Shown: positions 23,938 through 33,237, counted from the first letter of the stretch. The stretch: DNA of 64,000 nt from an uncultured Bacteroidales bacterium (GCA_900321005.1 ONUF01000004.1:1-64000), one strand, 5' to 3'. Notes: a model not told the origin generated them from the letters alone. Numbers and translations: made by a program.

Positions 23938-24621
23938 ATGGCAACTGAACAAAAGAAGAGCGTCTTCGCTACGCTCAACGACATCAATGTCAACGGACAC
24001 ACCGAGAAACTGAAGCAAGGTTCTGCCGAACTAACCTATCTGTCTTGGGCATGGGCATGGGCAGAGGTAAAGAAACTCTATCCAGACGCAACCTACACCA
24101 TCTACAAGGACGAGCAGAAACGTCCGTACATGGAAGACCCAGACCTTGGTCTGATGTGCTACACTACCGTAACTATCGACGGCATGACTCACGAAATGTG
24201 GCTGCCTGTTTTGGATGGTGCTAACAAGGCTATGCGCAGAACTGCGTACAAGTACCCTGGCAAGAAGTATAATCCCGAGACGAGACAAATGGAGGCTTGC
24301 GAGAAGACGGTGGAAGCCGCTACGATGTTTGACATCAACAAGACTATCATGCGTTGCCTCGTTAAGAACCTTGCGATGTTCGGTCTCGGCCTTTACATTT
24401 ATGCAGGGGAAGACCTGCCGGAGGGTGATGTAATCGCCAACGAGCAAGCCGCAGCCAACGCAGTCGATGAGGCTGTCAAAGAAATGGAGGCAGCGAAAGA
24501 CCTCAAAGAAGTAGGCACTATCTGGAGCAAGCACAAAGACCTGCAAGCGAACGACAAGTTCAAACAGGCTTGTATCAAGATGGGTCAGAAGTATCAACAA
24601 CCACAACAACCGAAGCAATGA
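23938..24621 (+). CDS. Single-strand annealing protein (DUF1071/Sak-type)
   Basis: 227 residues from ATG 23938. The N-terminal motif LSWAWAWAEVKKLYPDATY and the block MRCLVKNLAMFGLGLYIY are the signature of DUF1071 proteins, which anneal complementary single strands in phage recombination (Rad52-like superfamily). A Gln/Pro tail closes the protein. It precedes a nuclease gene whose start overlaps its stop, the common annealase-exonuclease pair. Confidence 0.8.
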   Translation: MATEQKKSVFATLNDINVNGHTEKLKQGSAELTYLSWAWAWAEVKKLYPDATYTIYKDEQKRPYMEDPDLGLMCYTTVTIDGMTHEMWLPVLDGANKAMRRTAYKYPGKKYNPETRQMEACEKTVEAATMFDINKTIMRCLVKNLAMFGLGLYIYAGEDLPEGDVIANEQAAANAVDEAVKEMEAAKDLKEVGTIWSKHKDLQANDKFKQACIKMGQKYQQPQQPKQ

Positions 24622-25553
24622 AAGAGAACAACCTAATCAAATCTCCTGTTGTCTTCAACGAAGAGCAACACACATACACGCTTGGCGACAAGCAGTTGTC
24701 TGGCATCACTTCCATCATCAAGAAGTATCTGTTCCCGAACATGTATGCGGCAGTCAGCCAAGCCGTTCTGAACAGAGCAGCCGAGCGCGGCACTCGCATT
24801 CACAACCTCATCCAGTTATGGACGATGGGCATTCTCACGCAAGAGGACATCGCTGAACTCCAGCCGTTCCTCGATGCGTTCCATGCTGCCGAACTTGACG
24901 GCTGGGAGAGTGAGTATCTTGTCAGCGATAACGAGTCAGTGGCTTCGTCCATCGACCTTGTGTGTCTCGACAAAAAGGGCAACATCATTCTCTGTGACAT
25001 CAAGACCACGGCAGTACTGCACATTGAGTATCTGCAATGGCAGCTGTCTATCTACGCATATCTGTTCGAACACCAGAACCCCGAACTGAAAGTGAATAAC
25101 CTGAAGGCTATTCATATTCGCGACGGCAAGTGCAACATCGTTGACATCACTCGCTTGGAGGATAACCAAATCGAAGACCTGCTGGCTGCTTATCGTAACG
25201 GCGCAGAGTCGTTTGTAAATCCGTTGCACCAACTGCCGGATGGCATCGACGCTCTGCTGAATGAGTATGCAGAGAACGAGTCCACGATGGGCTTTATCAA
25301 GATGGTGCTTGACGAATATGACAAGCGCAAGAAAGAGTTACAGGCCGCCATCGTGGATAAGTTGAAGAGTCAGAAGATGTCAAGCATCGAGACTCCTGTT
25401 GCCAAGGTTACGATTGGCAAGGACTCCACGACCAAGAAGTTTGACTTCAAGGCGTTCGTTGAGTCCGACCTGTACAAACAATCTCCTGCGCAGTATGATG
25501 CTTTCGTCAATGAGAGCACGACCGCAGGACGTGTAACCATCACGCTGCGATGA
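24618..25553 (+). CDS. PD-(D/E)XK nuclease, RecB/Cas4-like
   Basis: 311 residues from ATG 24618, overlapping the stop of the annealing protein. The nuclease core shows RGTRIHNLIQLW (His62), SIDLVCLD (Asp113), CDIKT (Asp127, Lys129) and YLQWQLSIYAYLF, the standard order of the fold. Acts probably as the exonuclease that exposes single strands for annealing. The C-terminal 70 residues (KVTIGKDSTTKKFDF onward) are typical of phage versions. Confidence 0.8.
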   Translation: MKENNLIKSPVVFNEEQHTYTLGDKQLSGITSIIKKYLFPNMYAAVSQAVLNRAAERGTRIHNLIQLWTMGILTQEDIAELQPFLDAFHAAELDGWESEYLVSDNESVASSIDLVCLDKKGNIILCDIKTTAVLHIEYLQWQLSIYAYLFEHQNPELKVNNLKAIHIRDGKCNIVDITRLEDNQIEDLLAAYRNGAESFVNPLHQLPDGIDALLNEYAENESTMGFIKMVLDEYDKRKKELQAAIVDKLKSQKMSSIETPVAKVTIGKDSTTKKFDFKAFVESDLYKQSPAQYDAFVNESTTAGRVTITLR

Positions 25554-25981
25554 GAACACTCGTTGTTACCAAGGAGCACGGAGCACTCGACTTCCGTGCT
25601 ACCTTGGATGCGGTCACAATCTGGCTTCAAACTTGCGTGAATGGTAAGTACACCATCAGCATGAAGAAAGTGCAGGAGAAGCGAAGTGACCCGCAGAACA
25701 AACTGATGTGGGTATGGTTCGCCACCATAGCAAGAGCATGGGGAGAGGCGACTGGCCGCGTGTTCACACCGCAAGATGTACACGATGCCTATTGCCTGAT
25801 GTTCCTGCCTGTTGATACACCGAAAGGAAGGATAGCAGGCTCTACGTCAGGACTGTCGCAAGAGCAGATGTCTGAGTTCCTTGACAGAGTGCAGGCAGAT
25901 GCGATGCAAGAGTATGGTATTCAACTGCCGAACGCCGAAGACAATTTCTTCGCAGCACTCGCAGAAGAGTACAGTCAGTAA
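25550..25981 (+). CDS. NinB-like recombination protein
   Basis: 143 residues, ATG 25550 overlapping the nuclease stop. KRSDPQNKLMWVWFATIARA resembles the central motif of NinB/Orf recombination mediators, which load recombinases on ssDNA. Its place after the annealase and nuclease supports this. The similarity is short, so the call is moderate. Confidence 0.55.
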   Translation: MRTLVVTKEHGALDFRATLDAVTIWLQTCVNGKYTISMKKVQEKRSDPQNKLMWVWFATIARAWGEATGRVFTPQDVHDAYCLMFLPVDTPKGRIAGSTSGLSQEQMSEFLDRVQADAMQEYGIQLPNAEDNFFAALAEEYSQ

Positions 25982-26002
25982 TAATCAAAATCATTTTGCA
26001 AA

Positions 26003-26404
26003 ATGGAAATTCAAGGTAAAGTAATTCAAATCCTCCCTCTTCAAGAGGGTGTGTCAAAGTCCACCGGCAATCCGTGGGCTTCGCAGTCGTTCATCATTGA
26101 GACTGAGGAGCAGTACCCACGCAAGGTATGTATTGAGTTGTACGGCGCAGACCGTATCAAGAACAATCCGTACGCTGTGGATGACAAAGTGAAAGTCTCC
26201 TATGACTTGGAGAGCCGTGAGTTTAACGGTCGCTGGTACACCTCAGTTCGTGCATGGAAGGTAGAGAAAGAGGGTCAACAAGCAGCAGGCGAAAGCGCTG
26301 CCAATGACGCTCCTCTACCGACCGCAGAACCGACTCCTCCACCTACTGGCGAACTGCCGTTAGGTAATCCAGAGCCGTCAACGAAACTCCCTTGGGAACA
26401 ATAA
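26003..26404 (+). CDS. DUF3127 OB-fold single-stranded DNA-binding protein
   Basis: 133 residues. The first 90 (MEIQGKVIQILPLQEGVSKS, then FNGRWYTSVRAWKVE) match the DUF3127 OB-fold found in Bacteroidetes phages and elements. A flexible Pro/Thr/Glu-rich tail ends in LPWEQ, comparable to the protein-docking tip of SSB. It probably binds single-stranded DNA during phage replication. Confidence 0.75.
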   Translation: MEIQGKVIQILPLQEGVSKSTGNPWASQSFIIETEEQYPRKVCIELYGADRIKNNPYAVDDKVKVSYDLESREFNGRWYTSVRAWKVEKEGQQAAGESAANDAPLPTAEPTPPPTGELPLGNPEPSTKLPWEQ

Positions 26405-26416
26405 TTGCTTAGTAAA

Positions 26417-26605
26417 ATGAGACATGTGCCAGAGAGTCTGCTTCAACCCCTGCTCCGTATTCTTAATGAGTACGAGGCAGGGGTAAAAGCAAAGCACAAA
26501 CGCACGCTCACGGACCATGCGAGACTATACGACATCAGTCGTATCAGGCTTGCCTTAACCAAAAAACATAAGCACAATGATATTTCGCATTCGCAAGACA
26601 GATAA
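26417..26605 (+). CDS. Small basic hypothetical protein
   Basis: 62 residues from ATG 26417 (a TTG at 26405 is a weaker choice). Helical and basic. Overlaps the next gene by 29 bases. Not recognised. Confidence 0.5.
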   Translation: MRHVPESLLQPLLRILNEYEAGVKAKHKRTLTDHARLYDISRIRLALTKKHKHNDISHSQDR

Positions 26606-27317
26606 CTATACCGTCATCTGCAATCATGTATTTCGGAATAATACGCTTTCTTGGAAGGCAAAAGGCTTACTTGCAGAAATGCTATCAATGCCTGACGATT
26701 GGAAATTCTCTATACAGGAGTTAATCAAGCGGGCAAAAGATGGACGTGATGCTGTATATTCTGCTATCAACGAATTGGAGAAGGCTGGTTATCTTAGACG
26801 AGAGCAGGCCACTAATGAGAAGGGACAATTTGTGGGATATGATTACAACGTATATGAAAATCCACAAGCAGAAAAACCACATCCGGAAAATCCGCATCCG
26901 GAAAAACCGTATACGGGAAATCCGACACTACTAAGTACTGATATAGTACCTTCTAAAGAAGGTACAACTCAACAGGATAATACTCCTATTATTATAGAAG
27001 AGGATAGTACTTCGTATATACCCCCTATAGTCCCCCAAAAGGAGAAACGCTTCCGCAAGCCTACGCTCGAAGAGGTTAAAGCATACTGCGAAGAGAGACG
27101 CAATAGTGTTGACCCACAGCATTTCATTGACTACTATGAGTCTAACGGATGGCGCGTAGGAAGAAACCCAATGAAAGACTGGAAGGCTGCCGTCAGAACG
27201 TGGGAGCGCAAGGAAAACAAACCATTAAATAGTTCATCGTATGGAGACACTCGACCAAGTGCTGGACCAAAAGACACAGGAGGTCACAGGGAGCACAACT
27301 ACAACTTCTCTTTCTGA
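26577..27317 (+). CDS. Replication initiator-like protein with winged helix
   Basis: 246 residues. The N-terminal 95 residues form a winged helix typical of phage replication proteins (LSWKAKGLLAEMLSMPDDWK, then AINELEKAGYLRRE). A linker has repeats of the type HPENPHPEKP, and a C-terminal block (RFRKPTLEEVKAYCEERRNS, then GWRVGRNPMKDWKAAVRTWE) is found in many Bacteroidetes phage initiators. It overlaps the helicase loader gene by 77 bases, an unusually long overlap. The likely role is to open the origin and recruit the loader. Confidence 0.8.
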   Translation: MIFRIRKTDNYTVICNHVFRNNTLSWKAKGLLAEMLSMPDDWKFSIQELIKRAKDGRDAVYSAINELEKAGYLRREQATNEKGQFVGYDYNVYENPQAEKPHPENPHPEKPYTGNPTLLSTDIVPSKEGTTQQDNTPIIIEEDSTSYIPPIVPQKEKRFRKPTLEEVKAYCEERRNSVDPQHFIDYYESNGWRVGRNPMKDWKAAVRTWERKENKPLNSSSYGDTRPSAGPKDTGGHREHNYNFSF

Positions 27318-28074
27318 TGAGGAGAAGAAGAAACTCGCTCTCCTTGAAGAGCGCAAGATGCAGGAGCACCTCGAACTGGTGCGAAATGCCATAGCAGAGA
27401 CGCGGCTGTACTGCCGGCCTTCGCAGAACTTCGCCAACAAAGATGTGTACAACGCACACTCGGCATTAGTATTAGCCTGCGCCAATGAGATTCTGTCTCG
27501 GCACGGAAAGAAGTTCATCCTTGATGACAACAATCGTCAGGTTATGCGATTCCTTATGCTTTATTTCAATGCCTCGCCGCTGGCACTCAAAGTCTTTCCT
27601 GACAAAGACTACTCGCTCGACAAGAATATCATGCTCGTCGGCGAGGCTGGCGTAGGTAAGACGCTCATCATGGAGGTCTTCAAACTCTATCTCGACAGGC
27701 TGCATAGCCCGATGGCTTTCCATACCGTCTCGCAAACGCAGATGCTCAACCATTTCAAGCAGAACAACAACATCGACCTGTTCACATTCAACACGTCAGA
27801 AAGCAAGACGTACGAAGGAAAGCCGTTCTCGCTCTGCTTGAACGACCTCGGACTGCGAACACAGAAGTTCTTTTCCAATGACCTCGAACGAATAATTGAA
27901 GAGTTCTTATATGCGCGGTACGAGATTTGGGAACAGCAATGCAAGGCCACACACATCACCACAAACCTCGATAAAGAGAATTTTGACAGGCTATTCGGTG
28001 ATGAGCACGGACGACTGCTCGACCGACTCAAAATGTTCAATGTCATCCAAGTCGGAGGACAGAGCAGAAGATAA
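27241..28074 (+). CDS. DnaC-like helicase loader (AAA+ ATPase)
   Basis: 277 residues. Walker A VGEAGVGKT at 133-141, Walker B-like LCLNDLG near 200, and the sensor region THITTNLDKENFDRLFG. The first 60 residues are charged and helical and would contact the helicase or initiator. No phage DnaB is seen in the window, so it may load the host helicase. Start ATG 27241 lies inside the preceding initiator gene. Confidence 0.85.
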   Translation: METLDQVLDQKTQEVTGSTTTTSLSDEEKKKLALLEERKMQEHLELVRNAIAETRLYCRPSQNFANKDVYNAHSALVLACANEILSRHGKKFILDDNNRQVMRFLMLYFNASPLALKVFPDKDYSLDKNIMLVGEAGVGKTLIMEVFKLYLDRLHSPMAFHTVSQTQMLNHFKQNNNIDLFTFNTSESKTYEGKPFSLCLNDLGLRTQKFFSNDLERIIEEFLYARYEIWEQQCKATHITTNLDKENFDRLFGDEHGRLLDRLKMFNVIQVGGQSRR

Positions 28075-28101
28075 CAATAGTCACACCAAAATCAAAATTG
28101 T

Positions 28102-28665
28102 ATGCCAACAACAAATCAGAAACTGCTGAATCAGTTTATGGAACAGGAGTACGAACAACTCCGCCGAACAATGCCGCAAAGAGACATGCTGCACTCCGCG
28201 TATGTCACAGTCTATCACCTGCGCAGACCCTATCTGCCAACTCCAGACCGCTTCCGCTCACTGATTGACGAAGCCTATCATCGGCATCTGCTCGCTGAGT
28301 TCAACCATCAGATGCACTACATCCTCCCTGACCCGCTCTATTGGTATTACCTTGACGAGGATGAAGAAGCCAATATGCAACTTGAAGAATCGGCAACTTG
28401 TTCGCCATCGAGAAGTTTATCCGACCTTTCTTCCTACAGCCTGTCGCACCTTTTCGCTTTTGTCAAGAAAAACTTCTCGCCAATAGCATTTGACGTATTC
28501 AAAATGGCTGTCGTAGAACAGCGTTCTATCGCCGACATCGCTACAATTACCGGCCTAAAAAAGAATATAATTAGGAAGATGCTTGACCAGATTGAGCAAT
28601 CAATCCGCCAGTGCAGACGTCCGGCGAAAGAGAATCGTAACAATCCAAAACCGCATCACCAATGA
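28102..28665 (+). CDS. Sigma-factor-like protein
   Basis: 187 residues. Residues 8-50 (LLNQFMEQEYEQLRRTMPQR onward) could be a degenerate sigma region 2. Residues 125-175 hold a region 4-like HTH, SIADIATITGLKKNIIRKML. The family would be ECF-like, but region 2 is weak, so a simple HTH regulator is the alternative. It could redirect host RNA polymerase to the late operon at 64-35 kb. Confidence 0.4.
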   Translation: MPTTNQKLLNQFMEQEYEQLRRTMPQRDMLHSAYVTVYHLRRPYLPTPDRFRSLIDEAYHRHLLAEFNHQMHYILPDPLYWYYLDEDEEANMQLEESATCSPSRSLSDLSSYSLSHLFAFVKKNFSPIAFDVFKMAVVEQRSIADIATITGLKKNIIRKMLDQIEQSIRQCRRPAKENRNNPKPHHQ

Positions 28666-29093
28666 CTACGTACACATTCAGGAAGGCAGACTCGCAACGA
28701 GGCAAGCCGCACAACCCGGACGGAAAGCCATCCACACGGAGGACGCTTAACTTCTGCGATGGACGTATCATCTTGTCCGCCCTGCTTGCAAAGCATTTAT
28801 GCGTAACGGCTGGCTCGCACCTCGCATTTACATACGACGAGGACAAACCAGAACGTATCTACGTCCGAACAGCAGACGACCGTGATGATACGAAAGACAT
28901 TCAGTCTGCGCTGGCTTTCATTAGTACGAAGAAACAGGTCCTGCGTTGCTGCAATACTGCTGTTGTACAGCATGTGCTGCAACAGGCCGGAGCGGTAAGC
29001 AGTTGTACCTGCTACGTCGCTCAAAAGCCAACTGTAATAAACGGTAAGAAGCACTATCAGATACTGGTCGCTTCGCCCGTCATGATTAACTAA
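28662..29093 (+). CDS. Hypothetical protein
   Basis: 143 residues, ATG 28662 overlapping the previous stop (ATGA). Basic N-terminus, cysteines scattered. No domain recognised. Confidence 0.65.
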   Translation: MTTYTFRKADSQRGKPHNPDGKPSTRRTLNFCDGRIILSALLAKHLCVTAGSHLAFTYDEDKPERIYVRTADDRDDTKDIQSALAFISTKKQVLRCCNTAVVQHVLQQAGAVSSCTCYVAQKPTVINGKKHYQILVASPVMIN

Positions 29094-29112
29094 CCCTCAA
29101 AAACTCAATCTT

Positions 29113-29370
29113 ATGGGCACACGTCATCTTACCCAACGCGAAATCATTCGCAACTACATGATGGAAGGTAAATCCATCACCCCAATCGAAGCACTTAACC
29201 TCTGCGGTTGCTTCCGTCTTTCAGCAGTAATTCACACTCTGCGACACAAAGAGAACATCCCCATCGAAATGGACCAGCCGCAGGCATCCGACGGCAAGCC
29301 GTACGCTCGCTATTGGATTAACAAACAGTTCATCGAAGACGGCAAACGTGCAGATGAATATGCAAACTAA
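29113..29370 (+). CDS. Helix-turn-helix protein (HTH_39-like)
   Basis: 85 residues. The order REIIRNYMMEGKSITPIEAL, then GCFRLSAVIHTLRHKENIPI, matches small phage HTH proteins of the HTH_39 type. Its role in this phage is unknown; such proteins often lie among replication genes. Confidence 0.7.
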   Translation: MGTRHLTQREIIRNYMMEGKSITPIEALNLCGCFRLSAVIHTLRHKENIPIEMDQPQASDGKPYARYWINKQFIEDGKRADEYAN

Positions 29371-29384
29371 CGAGTCATAATAAT

Positions 29385-29579
29385 ATGTCAAGACGCAAAG
29401 ACATAAAACTTCCGGAGCACTTCTGCGAGGAATGTCAGTTCTGTCAGTGGGTGAAGAAGGACTGGAATCGTTCGCCAGACGGACGTCCTATCATCTTCCG
29501 TTGCCCACATATAAAGAACGGAACAGTCGGAGAAGTGCGCGGAAGAGTCGCTTGCAGAGAACATTTCCGACCATTATAA
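29385..29579 (+). CDS. Small zinc-finger-like protein
   Basis: 64 residues with CEECQFC near the start, then CPH and CREH further on, a plausible zinc site. Not assigned to a family. Confidence 0.6.
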   Translation: MSRRKDIKLPEHFCEECQFCQWVKKDWNRSPDGRPIIFRCPHIKNGTVGEVRGRVACREHFRPL

Positions 29580-29602
29580 AGTTAACTTTTAATTCATTAG
29601 GT

Positions 29603-30049
29603 ATGGCAACAACAAACTATTCCAAGGGCATCGGTAAAGAATACACCGACCCCGAACAGAGGAAGCGCTTCCTCAAAGACAACGCGGATTCCGTTGTCGA
29701 GAAATCCTACATGCGTAAGTTCACACCCGAAGAGTTGCAGACACGCAAAGAGGAACTGGCTAACAACTCCATCCAAATCAATGACATCGAGACGGAGAAG
29801 AAAGCCGTGATGGACTCCTACAAGGAGAGACTGAAACCGCTTCAAGAGAAGCACACATCACTCATTGAGGACATCCGCAAGAAAGCGGAACTTGTCAGCG
29901 GTATCTGCTACTGCTTTGTTTCCGAAGAGGAACGCATGACCTACATTATCAATGAGGATGGTGACTGCATCGAGGCACACCCCTGCACCGCAGAGGAACT
30001 GCAAAAGACTATGTTTCAAACCTTGCGTGCAACCGGCACGGAAGGATAA
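29603..30049 (+). CDS. Coiled-coil hypothetical protein
   Basis: 148 residues from ATG 29603; the upstream open frame overlaps the preceding gene and is ignored. A long helix at about 40-95 has heptad character. The C-terminal part (FVSEEERMTYIINEDGDCIE) is beta-like. Function unknown. Confidence 0.65.
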   Translation: MATTNYSKGIGKEYTDPEQRKRFLKDNADSVVEKSYMRKFTPEELQTRKEELANNSIQINDIETEKKAVMDSYKERLKPLQEKHTSLIEDIRKKAELVSGICYCFVSEEERMTYIINEDGDCIEAHPCTAEELQKTMFQTLRATGTEG

Positions 30050-30077
30050 TAAAGTAACAATCTAAAATTTTATCATC

Positions 30078-30812
30078 ATGAACCCAGAGAAAATTGTTAT
30101 CAATGCCGCAGACGGCACGCAAGAAATCATCATCCGTGAAGGTCAAGCACCTAAAGTGTTGGAACAGAAAGCGCCACTCGCGTTGGATATAGCAGGCCAA
30201 CTCGGATGCGTCAAGGAGTTCCTTCTCAAACGCATCAACGCTGGTCAGTTCCAGCAAAAAGACTGCCGCATCATCGTTGACCGCAATGAGGTCTCCATCA
30301 AGTTCATCTTCAACGAGCGCGATGAGTATAATCGAGGTTCGGTCCTCGGACGCCTCTCGTTGCATCCTGACTTCGCTTGTCTCCACATCAACCGTAACGA
30401 GACATGGACTCCTGTCGAGTTGGCTATGCTCCTGAAGATGCACCGCTATTGGTTCGAAGACCGTGCCGAGGGAATGAAACTCGTAACGACCTTGATGAAC
30501 TACAAGGCGGACATCCAGCAGAAAGTAGAGCAGTCTGTTGAAGGCAACGGCAGCCGTGCGGATAACTTCGCACAGGTAGTCAACTCCAACCTGCCGAAGA
30601 CCATCACGCTCCTCCTGCCTGTCTTCCAAGGCTCGAAGCCGCAGCCGGTAGAGATTGAGTTCTTTGCCAAGGTGGATGGCCGTGACGTGTCCTTCTTCCT
30701 AATGAGTCCGGGCGCTAACGAGATTGTCGAGACCTTCCGCGATGAGGCTATCGACGCTGAACTCAGCCAGATTAAAGAAATCGCACCAGAGATTGCTATC
30801 ATTGAGCAATAA
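30078..30812 (+). CDS. Conserved phage protein of unknown function
   Basis: 244 residues, weakly resembling DUF2303-type phage proteins (WTPVELAMLLKMHRYWF; FFAKVDGRDVSFFLMSPGAN). Soluble mixed fold. Lies between the early regulators and the methyltransferase. The family call is tentative. Confidence 0.6.
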   Translation: MNPEKIVINAADGTQEIIIREGQAPKVLEQKAPLALDIAGQLGCVKEFLLKRINAGQFQQKDCRIIVDRNEVSIKFIFNERDEYNRGSVLGRLSLHPDFACLHINRNETWTPVELAMLLKMHRYWFEDRAEGMKLVTTLMNYKADIQQKVEQSVEGNGSRADNFAQVVNSNLPKTITLLLPVFQGSKPQPVEIEFFAKVDGRDVSFFLMSPGANEIVETFRDEAIDAELSQIKEIAPEIAIIEQ

Positions 30813-30869
30813 CATAGGGCAGAGGCAGTTGGTTCTGCCTCTGTTCGCAAAACCAAAAACACATATCCC

Positions 30870-32585
30870 ATGAATAAATTACTATACATCGACCTATTCT
30901 GCGGCGCAGGAGGAACATCAACAGGAGTAGAACGTGCTATGCTCGGCTACGAGAAATGCGCTCGGGTTATCGCCTGCGTTAATCACGACCCCAACGCCAT
31001 CAAATCACACGCAGCAAATCATCCGAACACACGCCACTTCACGGAGGACATTCGTACACTCAACCTATCTCCGCTTGCATCACTTACCAATCGTGAGCGC
31101 ACAAAGAACAAAGGCTCAAAGGTAGTGCTATGGGCATCGCTGGAGTGCACCAACTTCTCCAAGGCAAAAGGCGGACAACCACGTGATGCAGACAGTCGAA
31201 CATTAGCAGAACACCTCTTCCGATATATTGACGCACTCCGTCCTGACTACATCTATATTGAGAATGTGGAAGAGTTTATGTGCTGGGGAGACCTTGACGA
31301 GAACGGCAAACCTGTCAGCCGTGACCAAGGTCGCTTGTATCTGCGATGGGTAAACAATGTGGAAAAGCGTGGCTATCGCTTCGACCACCGTCTGTTGAAC
31401 GCAGCTGACTATGGAGCACGCACGAGCCGCACACGCTTCTTTGGTATCTTTGCAAAGGGCGACCTTCCTATCGTATGGCCAGAGGCAACACACTGCAAAG
31501 GTGGTCGTAAAGCAGACATGTTCGATGCCGGATTGAAGCCTTGGCAGCCTGTACGCGATGTACTGGAGTTAGACAACGAGGGTGAAAGTATCTTCGGTCG
31601 CAAGACTCCGCTTGTAGATAGAACGCTGGAGCGCATCTATGCCGGACTGATTAAGTTCGTCGCTGGAGGAAAGGACGCTTTCATCGTTAAGTACAACTCA
31701 TGGAGCAAGCAAGGTAAGTATGTTGCGCCTGGCATAGATGAACCTTGTCCGACAGTAGCTGTACAGAACAGACTCGGAATAGCCAAAGTGCAATTCCTTT
31801 CCAAGCAGTTTAGTGGAGAGCCTGACAGCAAGAATGTCAGCATTGAAGAGCCAAGTGGCGCTATTACATGCAAGGACCATCATGCGCTTGCAACTGCGCA
31901 GTTCCTTGCTGACTATAATTACAAAGACTCTGCACGTTCACTTGAAGCACCTGCTCCGACTATTCTTACACACGACAAACTGGCAGTTGTCAATGCGAGT
32001 TTCCTTGACGCTTACTATGGCAACGGACACGAACATTCTATTGACGAACCTGCGCCGGTACTGCGGACCGTCGGACATCTTGCATTGGTCACAAGCCGTT
32101 TCTTCGCCAACGAGTATAGCGGCGGCGGTCAGTTGTCAGACATCAACGCACCATCACCAGCTGTAACGACTGTTCCGAAGATGAAACTTGTCTCTGTGGA
32201 ACAACCGCAGTTCTTAATGAATCCACAATTCGCAAGCAAAGGCGGTAGCATTGACAACCCATGCTTCACGCTGATTGCGCGGATGGATAAGATGCCTCCA
32301 TATCTTGTTTCGACGGAGAAAGGAGACATGGTTGGCATAGTTATCTACAAGGAAGACAGCCCTGTAATGGTACGCATCAAGGAGTTCATGGCAATATATG
32401 GTATCATTGATATTAAGATGCGTATGCTGAATGTGCCGGAGCTGAAACGCATCATGGGATTTGGCGATGACTATACGCTGATTGGCACACAAACAGAACA
32501 GAAGAAGTTTATCGGCAATGCAGTAGAGGTGCATATGAGTACGGCTCTCTGTGAAGCATTGGCAGCAAGAATGAATGAAATATGA
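30870..32585 (+). CDS. C5 cytosine DNA methyltransferase with repeated target-recognition region
   Basis: 571 residues. Motif I DLFCGAGGTSTG (8-19), catalytic Cys93 in LECTNFS (the usual PPCQ context has changed), ENV at 131-133, RTSRTRF at 184-190, and GNAV near 551. The region from about 260 to 490, where target recognition lies, is built of about six copies of a 30-40-residue unit with the consensus SIDEPAPTV...DKLALV. No partner restriction enzyme is nearby, so it is probably an orphan enzyme that protects phage DNA or marks it. The sequence specificity cannot be read. Confidence 0.88.
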   Translation: MNKLLYIDLFCGAGGTSTGVERAMLGYEKCARVIACVNHDPNAIKSHAANHPNTRHFTEDIRTLNLSPLASLTNRERTKNKGSKVVLWASLECTNFSKAKGGQPRDADSRTLAEHLFRYIDALRPDYIYIENVEEFMCWGDLDENGKPVSRDQGRLYLRWVNNVEKRGYRFDHRLLNAADYGARTSRTRFFGIFAKGDLPIVWPEATHCKGGRKADMFDAGLKPWQPVRDVLELDNEGESIFGRKTPLVDRTLERIYAGLIKFVAGGKDAFIVKYNSWSKQGKYVAPGIDEPCPTVAVQNRLGIAKVQFLSKQFSGEPDSKNVSIEEPSGAITCKDHHALATAQFLADYNYKDSARSLEAPAPTILTHDKLAVVNASFLDAYYGNGHEHSIDEPAPVLRTVGHLALVTSRFFANEYSGGGQLSDINAPSPAVTTVPKMKLVSVEQPQFLMNPQFASKGGSIDNPCFTLIARMDKMPPYLVSTEKGDMVGIVIYKEDSPVMVRIKEFMAIYGIIDIKMRMLNVPELKRIMGFGDDYTLIGTQTEQKKFIGNAVEVHMSTALCEALAARMNEI

Positions 32586-33235
32586 AAAAGATTATGTTCA
32601 ATGAGAAGTTCGGTCTTGAGAGTGCCGTCTTCGATGGGAGCAAGGATATGACGCGCCGCAATGCCAACTATCGCGGCAGCAAAGACGTGTTTTATGTTAG
32701 ATGGCCAGCTGGCAAGGTTGTAGGCGATGGTCAGTATCTATTCATTGAGTGTCTTAATGATGACGAGATGAGTTTCGAGCCAGAACAGTACATCCGCTCA
32801 CAGTACCACGTCGGCGAGATAGTCGCAATCGCACAGAAATATAAAGACGCGCCAAATCTTATCCGCAAAGCCGTGCATTATCAGGGTGAAGAATGCAAGG
32901 CTGGTTGGAACAATAAGATGTTCGTTAAGCCGGAATATATGCCACACCACATTCGTATTACCAGCATCTCTGCACAGGAGTTACAGGACATCAGCGAGGA
33001 AGACGCTCTCCGTGAGGGCATTATCCGAGTAGATGAGACATCTCGTGTGTTGGGCTGCAAGCCTTACTATACCTACAAAGGTAGCAAGTTCCACGGTGAG
33101 ACAGCCAAGGCAGCGTTTATCTCACTAATCGACCAACTGCGTAAGAAACCGAAGACTGTTATAGACGGTCGCGAGATACCGGTTGAGCCGTACAATCCGA
33201 TTGTATTTGTTTATGAATTTGAATTATTCGACTGA
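32582..33235 (+). CDS. ASCH-like domain protein
   Basis: 217 residues, ATG 32582 overlapping the methyltransferase stop. The pattern MPHHIRITSISAQELQDISE followed by EDALREGI is typical of phage ASCH/PUA-like proteins, which bind RNA or modified nucleotides; the C-terminus VFVYEFELF is the last strand. It probably acts on nucleic acid or on modified bases together with the methyltransferase (inference). Confidence 0.6.
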   Translation: MKKIMFNEKFGLESAVFDGSKDMTRRNANYRGSKDVFYVRWPAGKVVGDGQYLFIECLNDDEMSFEPEQYIRSQYHVGEIVAIAQKYKDAPNLIRKAVHYQGEECKAGWNNKMFVKPEYMPHHIRITSISAQELQDISEEDALREGIIRVDETSRVLGCKPYYTYKGSKFHGETAKAAFISLIDQLRKKPKTVIDGREIPVEPYNPIVFVYEFELFD

Positions 33236-33237
33236 TT

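Noticed and set aside
29432..29602. Longer start of the coiled-coil protein
   Set aside because: It overlaps the Cys-rich gene out of frame and shows shadow composition; ATG 29603 is preferred.
30870..32585. Complete restriction-modification system
   Set aside because: Only the methyltransferase is present; no neighbouring gene looks like an endonuclease.
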